Translations under genes and position numbers: made by a program
DNA from: Megamerina dolium
Taxonomy: Eukaryota > Arthropoda > Insecta > Diptera > Megamerinidae
Reading direction: 5' to 3'
Assembly: GCA_963854835.1 (NCBI GenBank)
Contig: OY978525.1
Location: 25,381,253 to 25,445,252, forward strand
DNA length: 64,000 bases
Notes under the pieces: generated by a model
The model's database searches: none
Told to the model about the DNA's origin: nothing
The model's input: only the letters and a program-made list of their open reading frames with translations
Shown here: positions 13,802 to 25,504 of the stretch, in pieces
Position numbering within the stretch: the stretch's first letter is position 1
Layout of the letters: every line of letters begins with the position of its first letter

Positions 13802-14000
13802 GGGGAGAATGGCGCCATAACGACTGGGTGTACCATAGCGAGATGCATCTAAAGGTTAAAGACATCCATAAAACACATTAACCGACGCGAATGATAGAAT
13901 AATTATCTCTCCACAGAGTAACTTCGAACAGGTAGTAGAAGATATTTACAGTTTTATGGCCGTTATTATTTGAGCGGTCGGTATGAAGCCCACTCTCCCC
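13802..14000. mobile_element. 199-bp MITE with TA duplication
   Basis: The ends are imperfect inverted repeats of about 28 bp beginning GGGGAGA, with a shared CATA..CGAC further in. TA flanks both sides (13800-13801, 14001-14002), the target preference of the Tc1/mariner superfamily. There is no coding capacity. It is more GC-rich than its surroundings. The source transposase is unknown; nothing links it to the broken transposase at 17.6 kb. Confidence 0.7.
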
Positions 14001-14002
14001 TA

Positions 14003-15029
14003 TATATAAATGAAACTGTACATTCATACATCATACAGCAAAGCATATAAATATTTAGTCACACATACAAAGTGTGATGATATCATACATTCATGCATCT
14101 CAATCAAAATATGCTGTAATTATATGTGCATAAATTATGCATTGAAAATCATATATATATATTTTTTTAAAATGATAAAAATAAATAATAAAGAAATAAA
14201 AAGATTTAAATATAATAAATAACGCTACAAATACATTCACTACATACATAGGCACATATGTATGCATATGTGTACATATGTATTAATGTGTAGTCGCAAA
14301 AAAAAAGAGGCAAATAAACATTTGAAATAAAATTATACCTTAGATATGTAGGTTAAGGTCTCGATCCTCGATTTTCTAACTCAAACCACTTGAAGCTTAA
14401 AATCTGGAAAGCTTGTGAGTCTATATAAACTATAAAATCTGGGATGTGTCTTGCGCCGACGGCAAATCAAAGGCAACGTGCACCAAACCACACAAGTCCA
14501 CAGCTAATTTGGAGTCAGATTCAATTCATTTAGAAGTCTTAGAGGTCTATGACCTCATTTCCTCTCGGTAGCTATATGAGTGTCTAAATCACCATTTAAA
14601 CTTCAATATGGTCAAAATGCAAGTGCTTACTTCGATAAAGTTTCCATAATGCTTCCGAAATAGACGTTCGATGTGAAGTTAATTGAATTGAAGAAAAACA
14701 AAATCCCCAAGGTTGAAAAAGATCAAATTTATTAACACATCTTTAAAGCTACCGATTAATTGACTGATTCATTGTTTCGATTAGAATCAAATGAAGGCTC
14801 TAAAGAAGCAGTAGACCACTTTTATCGAAGCAAAAACAGTTTTGGATACAGAGAATCATTTATTAACTAAAATAACTTCCAAGAGACCTATAGAAAGCCA
14901 AAATGGGTGAACAGAAATTGCTTCTATGAAGACTTATCGAAGCAAAAATTGTTATTTGGGTGATATACCTTTAAAAAAGGATCGATTTGTGATACTTATA
15001 GGCCCCAAAAATTCTGTTGACTGTCAGTC
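14003..15029. other. Non-coding, unresolved
   Basis: AT-rich to about 14335, then mixed composition to 15029 without a readable frame or repeat. Confidence 0.5.
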
Positions 15030-15242
15030 AAAACTCTTGTGACATCAGTTTTTCTGAGCTTTGTCACAGAGCTCTTTTAGACGCTTTTTCATGGTAAATT
15101 GTTACTGCCAGAAGAATTGCCAATCGCTTGCCGACAGATTGATACTGTTCGCAAGAAATCTCTTTCCAATAATCAATTTATGTTTCAGCTTTAGGGATTG
15201 AACCCACGACCTACAAATCAGAAGACCAACGCACTAGCCATT
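15030..15242 (-). mobile_element. tRNA-SINE, tail-less diverged copy
   Basis: It runs from the SINE body (CTTGTGACATCAG) to the B box region (GATTGAACCCACGACC) and into the A box side. The 3' tail is absent and there are many substitutions. Confidence 0.75.
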
Positions 15243-16854
15243 ATGTGCACAATGGGCAGTTCACTGTGGTGCAGTTAAGTTAGTATAGCAGAGATTGCTG
15301 CCGATAGTTGTTGCACCGAAATTAAACGTAAATTGTGGGCGTCAATTCATATACTGGAACTTTGGACAAAAGTATCTCAATATAGTCCCAATTTAATATA
15401 CCAAATGCTGGAAATGAGGCTCGCCCACAGGTTCCCTGGACCCATTAGTCCTAAATATGTTGGTGGATTTCAGAAAATGATGATGAAAGCTGCATTTTTC
15501 GCTGGTAAAGGCAAAAAAATGTACATTTTTGTGGAGAGTGAGAGGTAACTTAATGTAAATGAGTACAAAAACAAAAGCAACAAAACAAATTACGTCATTA
15601 ATACTAGCACAATACATAAGGCTGTGGACGCCGCCACCTCACTACAGCAGGGGGTCAAGAATTCAAAGGAAAATAATAATAAAAACAACAAACAACATTA
15701 TTGAGTTTTGAAAAATAATGAAGAAAATCTGATTATTTCGTAATATTTTTTATATTAATGCTTTCTGTGCTCTTTGCTTTTCACTATATAAAATACGAAA
15801 ATACATTTCGCAATTACCTTATTTAATCATCACAAGCGCATTTTCATTTCAACATAAGTATGTATATGCGTAATGCGCAATGACCATATTTATTCGTATA
15901 TACAAGCTTATAGTTGTATAAGCATATCTATGTATATTGGTAATTAAATAAGAAATAAGGGGTACAAAAAAAAATATATAACAACTCAATTGAAAATACT
16001 CACGTGAATTAAAATTCACATAAATATTATTTGTAAAATTGTATATATAGAGTATACAACTAACTCACCTCTCCGAATGTGTTTATTAATTATTGCATGA
16101 AATACTTATTCATATGAGCGCGCGTTTGCTGCATATACCCCAACCCACTTTTTTATTATGGTACGTTTTCGCTTGATTTACTCGAACACTCTTTTATGTT
16201 TTTTTTATAAAAAATTTTCCTATTTTCCTATTTCGTATTTTTATCGCGAATAACATTTGCATTATTTAGCTATATCTCATAGTTTTTCATTTTCATATTG
16301 CAATGAAAATTTTAAAAATATCAACAATGCTTTGTTCTGTTTTGTTTGCGAACAATTATTATTTTTGTTATGATAAAGAATATTATTAAGTGGTCTGATT
16401 TAGTTTTTTTTTTTACGCCTAGTTTTTATTTTTTTGCATTTTATTCATTCATACATTTGCTTTGATCATGATTCGCCATTTTAATTAATTACCATCACAA
16501 AAGGTCAATGTCAGCGCGAGTTGTGTTGCTTACAAGTTGTTGCAATTTATTATGCCAATATTTATGTATTATGGGAATCAGAAAATCAGAGACGAATAAA
16601 TACATTGAATGATTCAGATATTTTCATTTATAATTTTACAATTATAATAAGCACTAATTAATTCCCTGATTTATTTGTTTAATTTTGTGGCATTGCTATT
16701 TGTTTTATTGACTATTTTAAGCCTATATAGTGCAGTTATAATTCCCACTTATCCTAAAAATGTGATGATCATTATCACAATTCAAATTGAAGCCATTTGA
16801 TAGATCTTTGTGAAATGCTCTGAGGTATTTATGCATTATACTACATTAATCTCG
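15243..16854. other. AT-rich non-coding
   Basis: Two overlapping short frames on opposite strands at 15333-15617 have no recognisable motif. A minus-strand GAGAG|GTGAGT near 16070 could be a splice donor but has no supporting exon. Confidence 0.5.
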
Positions 16855-17430
16855 AAAAATTATTGCAATAATGTCGTACGTGAAGACAATTTCGGCATTA
16901 TTGCAATAAATTTCGGCATTATTGCAATAAATTTCGACATTATTGCAAAAAAATTTCGACATTACTGCAGGCAACATTGGCTACATGAAATAATGTCGAA
17001 CATTTTTGTGCTATAAAGTTATTGTACCTCAATGAATGGCCTACTCTAATGCGCATTATTTTCGAAACTGTCTGAGAGATAATTCTACGCAACGTACCAC
17101 TCTTTCAAATTTTAATCTTGTATTGAAAACAACAACAACAATTAGTGTTTGACACTGTCTGCTTGGCGAATGGCGAACAAAATACTGCCCACTAAAAGCT
17201 GTTCCACTGTATTGCATTATTGTCACAACAATTCTGCAATAATGCCTAAACAGTTTTTGCCACTTTTCGACATTATTCGACATTCGACGTATTTTGATAT
17301 TGTTGCAAACAGAATTGAAAGAATATCTAAAAGAATATATAAGAATTTAGATACTTACAATAACAGCGAAATTATTTATATATAAATATTTTTTTCGACA
17401 TTATCATAATATATTTTCGACATTAATGCA
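16855..17430. repeat. Cluster of TTTCGACATTATTGCAA motifs
   Basis: Variants of TTTCGACATTATTGCAA and its complement recur at 16860-16995 (six or more times, nearly tandem), 17210-17285 and 17393-17430. Related copies lie at 1150-1310, 8010-8060, 8340-8425 and 56460-56495. Confidence 0.75.
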
Positions 17431-17639
17431 GTATACTGGACTAAGAGCACAGAGACCGTAAATTAGGGTTAATTTCACCCAGAAATAGTTTGGATTTCCC
17501 TTACCATACAGAGTATTTCGACAAGAGGTTTCATTTTAAACGTCACATAACTCTCATTCGTTGACTTTTGACAAAGAAGAACTAGAGATAGAAGTAGTGA
17601 AAATTCACTACAAAAACGGTGAAAATATCGTGAACACGA

Positions 17640-18300
17640 TTCGTAAAGTACTGTTCGTAGTATTTTTGGCTATCATCAAGCGCCTTCTCGCACAGCTATA
17701 GTTATTATTAATCGATAAATTCGACAAGTTAGTGATGTAAAGGCTTCAACTCGTTCTCTTACGGCTAGGTTAACTGAACATATAGCAGCTGTAGCTGAGT
17801 GTGGCTGAAAACCCTGAGACCATCATAGGAATCGGGTCTATACAAAGCCACTTTGCAACGTATTTTTGCATAAAGATCTTGGCCTAAATGCTTATAAGGT
17901 TGTGCAGTTGACATAAGAACTGAAACCTGGAAAATGCAGTACACTTGCTGATTGGATGCTGGAAATGCATGAAGATAATGCTTTCTCAATTAAAATTATT
18001 CTGAGTGATGAGGCTGTGTATGTGAAAAAGCAAAACTGTTGGATCTGGGCTCCGGAAACCCAAGAGATATGGTCGAACAACCTCTCCATCCACAACGAGT
18101 GACTGTTTGATGTGATATTTGGAGTGGCGGTGTCATTGGGCCATACCTTTTCTATAAGAATGCTGGGTCGATCATTTCAGTGATTAGATTGCATTACCGA
18201 ACGATGTGGACTGACTCTTTTTTGGCCTAAAATTGACGCTATGGACGTAGACGACGTTTATTTTGATCATCAGCTCCTTTTACAAATATATTGCGTCTTT
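17640..18300 (+). pseudogene. Tc1/mariner-superfamily transposase, broken
   Basis: Joining frames by eye gives a recognisable IS630/Tc1-mariner-type transposase. There is a helix-turn-helix segment around APSRTAIV, then RSLTARLTEHIAAVAE, KDLGLNAYKVVQLT, LKPGKCSTLADWMLEM, the catalytic-type ILSDEAVYV followed by KQNCWIWAPE, a segment like GVAVSLGH, and finally MDVDDVYFDHQ. The last stands where related proteins carry a QQDGA-type motif, so that region is degraded. Stops occur near 17800, 17912, 18101 and elsewhere. Function is therefore lost. I did not find convincing terminal inverted repeats. Identification rests on motif order known from insect transposases. Confidence 0.8.
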
Positions 18301-20157
18301 TTTTTTATGATTTAAAATGACACCTTACGTCGAGAGACGCTGTACCTGAGAAGAGTATAATGGAATGGGGTGAAGAATCTTTCAATTTTTGAAAAACAGA
18401 GATTTTTCTTTTGAAATTTAAAAGTCGAAAAATTGAAATCTCAAACGGTATTTAAAGTTTAAAAGCCACAAAGTTAGACACCATCATATTGACTATTCTC
18501 CATTGATCTCCCTGAGCAATATGACTAATTTTCATAGAAAGTTTAAAAGAAATATGACATCGAGCGAGACATATTCACTGGATGCACACTTTGTTCAGGA
18601 GGTAAAACATCAAAAATGGCGGAACCATCATCAGAGTGGCCGTCCCACCAGTCGTATCTGGGGCTTGCACCTAATAACTCTATAAAACTTCTGCTGGCCT
18701 GGCTGAATTCCACCCCGGCACCGCGTTAGCATTACTTCGGGGTGGAGCCCGCGTTTGTGTATATAAATCACAACAGGTACCTGGATGCGCCTGCTCTTTC
18801 AAACTCTACTGTGAGATCTCATGGTTTAACAATGAGTCTTTGTTTACACAAGCGTTAAACTATAGCGAGGATAGACGACCCTTTAAAGTTGACTTTTCTC
18901 CTGGCGATATTATAGTAATACATAAATCTTGTGTAGACTGACTTTAAAACAAAATATTTGCTACAGATATATTATTTTTGCTCTTTTTTTTTGGAGCTTC
19001 ACCAATTAACATCCTCATAAATTTCATAATTTCATGTGCGTGTAAGTTTTATATCATTGATATGCAACAACATCGATCTAGATGATTTCATATAATATAT
19101 TTCCTTCATTTTCACAACAATCGACCAATTAATCATTAGAACAATTAAATTCGAATACACTGCAATTTTTATCTGTTATTCAATTCGAATATAAACAAAC
19201 AAAGAAAATTTATGTTAGTAATAATAGAGTAGAAATTCCATTCACATATGTACGGATATGTAAAGCAATGCTACCTTTTTTCATTACAAAACAAAAATAT
19301 CTCAATTGACATAAATCAATATAAATTTATATTCACAACAGCAAAAATAGAGCAGAAATATTACTTCAACAGAAACAAAAAAAAAAATAATAAAGGAAAT
19401 CGAATACTGAAATAGCATACATAAAGCTTACGTATAACGTAAAAAATAAAACCAAACATATAGTAGAAAATTGTAGCCAGAAAAAAATACATATATGGTA
19501 AATTCAGACATCCAGACAGACAGACAGACAAGCAGAGATGAGGACTAAAATTTCAGCACTACACAAACACACATACACATGTTATTATTAATTTTTTCAT
19601 GCTATGGCTGCTTGTATTTGTTGCAGCAGCAGCAGCGGCAAGTATTAATATATGCATACATGTAATGCTTGTGGGAAAAATAATATGAATATTTACAATT
19701 ATATAGAGTTAAAGCATTATGCTATATTATATATATATTATTGGTATCAATACTGCATATATGTACCTATATATGGCGACTATGTGCTGTGCCAGAGGAA
19801 AAAGTGACAAAATATATTTTTTAAACGTACACACACACAAATAGGGGAAATTTTTAACATCATCAAAGACTCATATGAATATTCAAATAAAAAAAAATAA
19901 TGTAATCCCCGAGTTGTATTTATTTTTCATCTCAATTTTCTTTGGGAGCAATAATTTTCAATCACATACTTAATATAGAAGTATTTGTAATTATTGCTTA
20001 TAAAGGATGAAAATAGTCTTCTCCTCCCACATGATGATTTGTATTTTAATAAATTTATTTGTATCATATTTGCCATGGTTGTTAAATCTTATTGGGAATG
20101 TGTATTATGTACGAATATATTTTTGGGCTGAATCGAAAAAAAAAAATTCCCCTATCT
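18301..20157. other. Non-coding, one GC-richer patch
   Basis: 18580-18920 is less AT-rich and includes an 8-bp inverted repeat CCACCCCG/CGGGGTGG (18710-18717, 18738-18745). It may be an unrecognised element. The rest is AT-rich with short runs of CAGA and CAG. Confidence 0.5.
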
Positions 20158-20170
20158 GCCATACAAATGT

Positions 20171-20473
20171 TACTTACTTACTTATGTGGCCTTAACAACC
20201 GAATATCGATTTAGGTCGAAAATAACATGCTTCGCCAGCCATCTCTGTTCTTTGCTACTTGGCGCAAGTTAGAAATTCCAAGCGCCTTCAGGTTCTCCAG
20301 TACTTGGTCTTTCCACCGGAGGTTAAGTCTTCCTCTTCTGCGTCGTCCGGGTTCCGAATATAACACCTTCTTAGCTGGAGCGTGTTCTTCACGAAAACTA
20401 CACTCTACAAGTCTCTCATCATGCCTGTCCTAACATATGGCGCTGAAGCCTGGACAATTTCCACCTCGGATGA
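20171..20473 (-). mobile_element. RTE-like LINE, twin-primed insertion
   Basis: This 303-bp insertion is flanked by perfect 13-bp duplications GCCATACAAATGT (20158-20170 and 20474-20486). From 20171 to about 20390 the minus strand carries the LINE 3' end: open frame EEHAPAKKV... to ...GWRSMLFST with a TAA stop, a short 3' UTR and a (TAAG)n tail. From about 20391 to 20473 the plus strand carries an upstream RT segment (KTTLYKSLIMPVLTYGAEAW, then TISTSDE). The 5' piece is thus inverted relative to the 3' piece, with the intervening RT sequence missing. This is the structure known as twin priming. Both pieces are undamaged, so the insertion is young. It landed in an F1 monomer. The RTE assignment is by resemblance. 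Confidence 0.85.
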
Positions 20474-20486
20474 GCCATACAAATGT

Positions 20487-20840
20487 ATGCTTCCGTAATG
20501 AGCCTGTCAGACTTTTCGCATGAAAGAATAAATACATCAAGTTGAATTTCAGCACATTCAAGCATTGACTCATGTAAGAGTATGCCTGAAAATGATCCTA
20601 ATCGGATGAAAATCACACCTAGCTCCCACTAAAAAGTATGTTCTCATATGTATATTTTCACACTTTGCGCACGAAAATATCCAGCTATCAAGCTGAAACA
20701 TGGAAAACACACACAATTATATTTGCCAATTAATACATAAGTACGAAAATTGACGAAGTCCGATGAAAACCACATCTGCCTCCTATACAATAATATGATA
20801 TCGAATGTATGTATCATGTATGTATGTAGACCTGGCGGAC
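20487..20840 (-). repeat. F1 monomers interrupted by LINE insertion
   Basis: Sequences such as ATCGGATGAAAATCACACC and CCGATGAAAACCACATC mark two F1 units. The LINE target duplication lies in the CCATACAAA core of a further unit. Confidence 0.7.
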
Positions 20841-22789
20841 GAAAGTACGTGCCTTTTTGAAAGTGAGCAACATCTTTAATAGAATTTTTTTAATACAAAT
20901 ATTTGTCTTTTCGAAAGTAAGTTAAGTTTCTTCATGACGCCGATGAAGAGGAAGTTCCATTGTCCGATAGAAGCATCAAGCGCTGGAGAACCTGTAAACG
21001 TTTGGAATTTCCAACTGACGCAACAACAACAATAGTAGCAGCAACAACAGCGCCACCAACAACAACAACAACTTTTGAAAATTGAAAATTGAAAATGACA
21101 ATTTTTTGTAAACACCATATGTGTTTAAAAACTCAAGTAGCAATTTTTGCTTCTTAGAGGCCTCTTGGAAACGAGTCTGGCTTGCTCAGTATGTAGCCGT
21201 TATTGCATCGATAAAAATTCATCCCGCAAAGAATTGCTTTCAAAGTATATTATTGATTTATTAGGCAAATAGCTGAAGAACTCACAGTATTGGTAAAATG
21301 CTTCGACTTGAAAGTATTATCTTCGTGAAGGTGCTTCCATAAGCTCTTATCGAAGCCTAATTGAAATAAATAGCTTACAAATGAAAGCGAATAAAGAGAG
21401 TGGCATTTCGGTTTATTTTCTTGTGGCTTAATGTGAACCATTGCTGAAGAGTAAACCCTAGATATACGATTGTATATGATTATATATGATTGTTTACAGC
21501 ATTCAATTGCTTCCAAGAGGAAATAAAAATAATTACATAAGATGTTGAATTGCTATTAATATAATTTCTTTCTTTCTTTTTTTTTTTTTTTTTGGTCTAA
21601 TGGAAGTTGCGATTTTCTGTTATGTTTATGTTATTTGTTAAGTACTCTTTATATTTCGGATGCCATGTGCAATATATTTCTAAATAAATATAACAATCAT
21701 CAAAACCATAAGTTTATGTATTTAAGCGAGCGCATAATTTTATTTTTATTTTATTTTTTTTTTTTCCACATGAGAAAACAACCGACCGACTAACGACCAA
21801 AATGGAAGTTGGCAACAATAAGAGGGTAAATGAGACTCACAAGAAAAATAATACTCGTACTACAAATAGCATAGTTTAGCTAGTGGCAATTTTAACCAAA
21901 AAAGACATGTCAAAAATAATTACACAAATAGCAGAGATTTACAGACAATTTGTTAAAGACGAGGTGACGATGGAGGTGGTATATTAAAGTGGTATTTATA
22001 TATATAAATATGTATGTGTTTGAGCGAATGGCGAATAAATATAAATAGTGTCAAATAAAACTTATGATTTTATTATAGTGCGAGTGCGATAAAGGCTAAA
22101 GAAAATTGTTGTCATTATTATCGCTAACATTGGAAAAACTCCAGCGCACAGAAGCGCAACCAATAAATCATTTGGTATGCCGATGATGCCACCATGCCAC
22201 CATACTACCTTCATCGTGTTGTTCGTAATTTGTGGCTAATTAAGAAAATGTCTGTTTTACAAATATACAATGTATGAACGTAATAAGCGTTGCAGTTGTT
22301 TTGTGGTATTTCTGTTGTTGTTCATATTGTTGTTGTTGTTGTGATTTTTGTATTTAATTAAATTTAAATACTAAATATATTGCATATATAGTTTATATAA
22401 TAATTGATGTTAATTATCATTCGTTATAGTACATAAAATAATAGGAATGTGTTGAGCGTTGAGTGATCACTTTATATTGCACATTTCTGAGTGAACACTT
22501 TACATTAAATATTTGTTACATTAGTTTATATTGCAATAGGAATAAAATTGCATCAAAATGTTTTTATACATGTTATTAATACATCTGTTGACCATAAGTA
22601 ATGATAACTGAAGCTATTTATTATGAATTTCACACGCGAAAGTTTCTAAGTTTTGGAGTGAACACTTAAAATCGCAAAACTATTTTAAAGTTACTAATTT
22701 GATTCTGGTTGAAGTTAATTTGATATTCGATGAATAGTGGCAAAGTGTATAAGATTCAGTGGCAAAGAATATGTTGTCCTCCACATGTA
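20841..22789. other. AT-rich non-coding
   Basis: A CAA/GCAACAACAAC run near 21018-21072 and T runs at 21573 and 21755. No gene recognised. Confidence 0.55.
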
Positions 22790-23450
22790 GGCTTTTTGAG
22801 ATATATCGATTTTATGAAGGTGCTGATAAGTTATAATTTTTCGGTTATTTTGCAAGGTAGTGTCCTTAAGGTGTTAAGGTTATAAGTATGTTTACAAAAA
22901 ATTTTGACGAGGAAAAATGAAATGAGTCATTCATACATTCTACTACACTAGCGACAACTTCTGAGCAGCTTTCTCGCTTTTCAGATGTTTTCCCGTCATT
23001 TTGTATGGGAGTCGAATTAGGGGGTGGAGACAGAGGGTAAGTATGTTTAAGAAAATGTGGGGACGAGGAAAAATGATTGAAGGCAAGTCATATATTTAAC
23101 TGCTCTTTGCAGCTATTGTCGATTTTCAGGCAATTTTGTATGAGAGCCACCTTAAAGAGTGGAAATAGGTGGCAACTATGTTGCGACAAAATGTTGACAG
23201 TGAAAAATTAATGGGGGCTTGTCATACATTTTACCACTCTAGCGGCGATTTCTGAGCAGTTTTATCGATTTTCCTTTGTTTTTGTGGTCATTTTGTATAG
23301 AAGTTCCCTTAACGGATGGAGATAGGGAGTAAGTATGTTCTGAGAAAATGTTCAGAATTTAAAATTAATAGGGGTCAGTCATACATTCCACAGCTCTAGA
23401 GGCGATACATGTTCAATTATGGCAGTATGTGTCGATAGCGGAATTAGATT
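22790..23450 (+). repeat. F2 tandem array (~4 units)
   Basis: Units with TCATTTTGTATGGGAGTC, GGGTAAGTATGTTTAAG and AAAAATTAATGGGGGC. Same family and orientation as 4700-5795. Confidence 0.8.
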
Positions 23451-24880
23451 CGCCTTTTTAGTTTTATTTACTCATTAGCAAAAAGTGCGACTACTGATAT
23501 AAATCAATATATTTATAATTTTATATGTTTTATTATAAATTGTAATCCAAATCAATTCACAATTATTTTAAATATGTGTGGTTTTTATATATGTACCAAA
23601 ACGTTTATACATAGTTGCATAGTTGTATAGATTGTACAAATAATTTGCAAATATAATTTATGTATATATAAATGTCATAATATTGCATACTCAATTACAC
23701 ATACACTACCACACCCACCGTAACCGGGTAATAATATCTTTACCACCATCGCCTCATACTCTTGTTTCTCACTCTGTGTCGATACTGTGAGTCTATCGAC
23801 AGAAACATGTTCAGAGGGTGGGTGAGATTTCTACTTATACACCACCTCAAATTAAGCTCATATATAGCTCGTGTCCATTGTGTATGTGTGAGTTTATATG
23901 ATAATTGCATATGTATTAGCAAGAGGCTTATTGTCGTCGATGTTGTTTCATGTAGAAAATATCTATCCACCTATATTTCTCCAAATGAATTCAATAGCAT
24001 TGCATTTTTACTCAATTTACTCTCTCTCTTTCTCTCGCACACATACACATTAAATTTGTTCTCTTTATGATGTGATGTATTTGATGTGTCATCAGTTGGG
24101 CACTCAATCGTTTACTCACTTTTTGACAACTTGTACATACAATTGCATGTGTAGTTCTACTGCCTCTGCCTGCAACATAAATCAGACACGAGTGTATTTT
24201 GCTATAATTTTCATACTGATGTTTTACGATTTGTATCTTCTTTCCTCTTTATACAATTTAATTTCTTTATTCCACGAATATATTTTATATGATGCCGAAC
24301 CATCATGAGTACACATATGTATGAAGCTCCCTCTTTTCTTCCCTCTCTCATACATATAACTTCATTTTGATTTTTAATTAATTTTTTTTTTTTTTGTATA
24401 CATGAAGTTGTATAATTTTATATGCGTAAATGAATATATGCACATTTAATGACTTTTTCATTTGAATTTTGTGTTTGTTGCTGTTACCATTACCACCGAT
24501 GCTGCCACTGCTGTTTGCTATTAGTAGCATAACAGATGTTGTACTATTTAGTTGTTGTAGTGTTCTGTTTGTAATAGTTTTTTTTTTGTTTTTGCTTGTG
24601 CTATACTCTAATGCTTCATTTTGTTGTTGTTGTTATACAAGTCAACTTGACACTTTGTTGTTGTATACAATTTTATTACCATGTTACTTCTCATAAACTC
24701 GTTCATATTTGCATTTTGTTGCGGCAATTAAACAATTCGTAAACACTACATTTTTCTATTTGTTTATTTTTGATTTTTTGATTACACAAGCATACTCAAC
24801 AAGCATTTAATTAAATAGCAATTTATGTAGTTATGTTTATTTATTTTTTAAAATATTTTGTTTGTTATATCTTCATATGA
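23451..24880. other. AT-rich non-coding, pyrimidine-rich patches
   Basis: Frames at 23762-24070 and 24469-24696 are rich in Leu/Ser/Cys from TTG and CT repeats. I see no conserved motif and take them as chance. Confidence 0.5.
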
Positions 24881-25246
24881 GGGTGCCGTAGCTCAGTGGT
24901 TAGTGTGTTCGCCTTCTGATCTGTAGGTCGTGGTTCAATACCCGGCTGATGCATAACAAATTTAATATCGAAAAGATTTTTCTTTCGAATGGTACCCACC
25001 TGTCGGCAAGCAATTGGCAATTCTTCCGACAGTAACAACTTGCCATGAAAAAGCTTCTAAAAAAAAACTCTGTGACAAAGCTCAGAAAAAGTGATGTCAC
25101 AAGTGTTCTGCCGTTCGGAACCGGCTAAAATAAGTAGGTCCATTCTAATACTGTCCAAAATTTAAGACGCACAACAGTAATGGAAGAGAAGCTCGGCCAA
25201 TGAGCCCTTTGGGGCTTTAAGTGCCACATATTTATTTTTTTTTTTA
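24881..25246 (+). mobile_element. tRNA-SINE, full length
   Basis: The tRNA-like head has A box TAGCTCAGTGG and B box GGTTCAATACC for RNA polymerase III. A body of about 270 bp follows, ending GGGGCTTTAAGTGCCACATA and a T-rich tail. ATGAG appears on both sides as a short possible target duplication. It is nearly identical to the copies at 34877, 44079 and 63656. It has no coding role. I cannot assign the ancestral tRNA species. Confidence 0.92.
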
Positions 25247-25349
25247 TGAGGGTATTGGTCTTTTTGAGCGTATGAGTAATATTTATTTAAACTATGGCTT
25301 AGGGCTGCAAGCCGGTTTCGAATCAAACCTATCCGCGATTTTGAACATC

Positions 25350-25495
25350 CGTTCTCCAATCACAGATGGTTGTGAAAATATTCCACCATCCGACTAAGAC
25401 GAGGTTAGAAAAGCCATTTCTCGCTGTTGATGGCCTGCCTGCCGAGCTCTTTAACAGTCCGACAGCCCGATAAGATATTACTTCTACACAACAAT
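25350..25495 (+). mobile_element. RTE-like LINE fragment (start of RT)
   Basis: Frames in the plus strand recall the linker and first RT segment of the same LINE family (DEVRKAISR, PAELFN-like), with stops. A related stretch, starting CAATCACGGATG, recurs at about 26634-26690. So this piece and the longer fragment just downstream come from two copies, or from one rearranged copy. Confidence 0.5.
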
Positions 25496-25504
25496 GTCTG
25501 AGTT

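Noticed and set aside
16056..16076. Minus-strand splice donor GAGAG|GTGAGT marking an exon end
   Set aside because: No open frame or acceptor supports an exon upstream of it.
24469..24696. Leu/Cys-rich hydrophobic frame as a membrane protein
   Set aside because: The composition follows from TTG/TGT repeats; no conserved pattern.
24886..24955. Stand-alone tRNA gene (A and B boxes present)
   Set aside because: The same tRNA-like head is fused to the same ~270-bp body in several places, so it is a SINE head; the anticodon arm does not pair cleanly.
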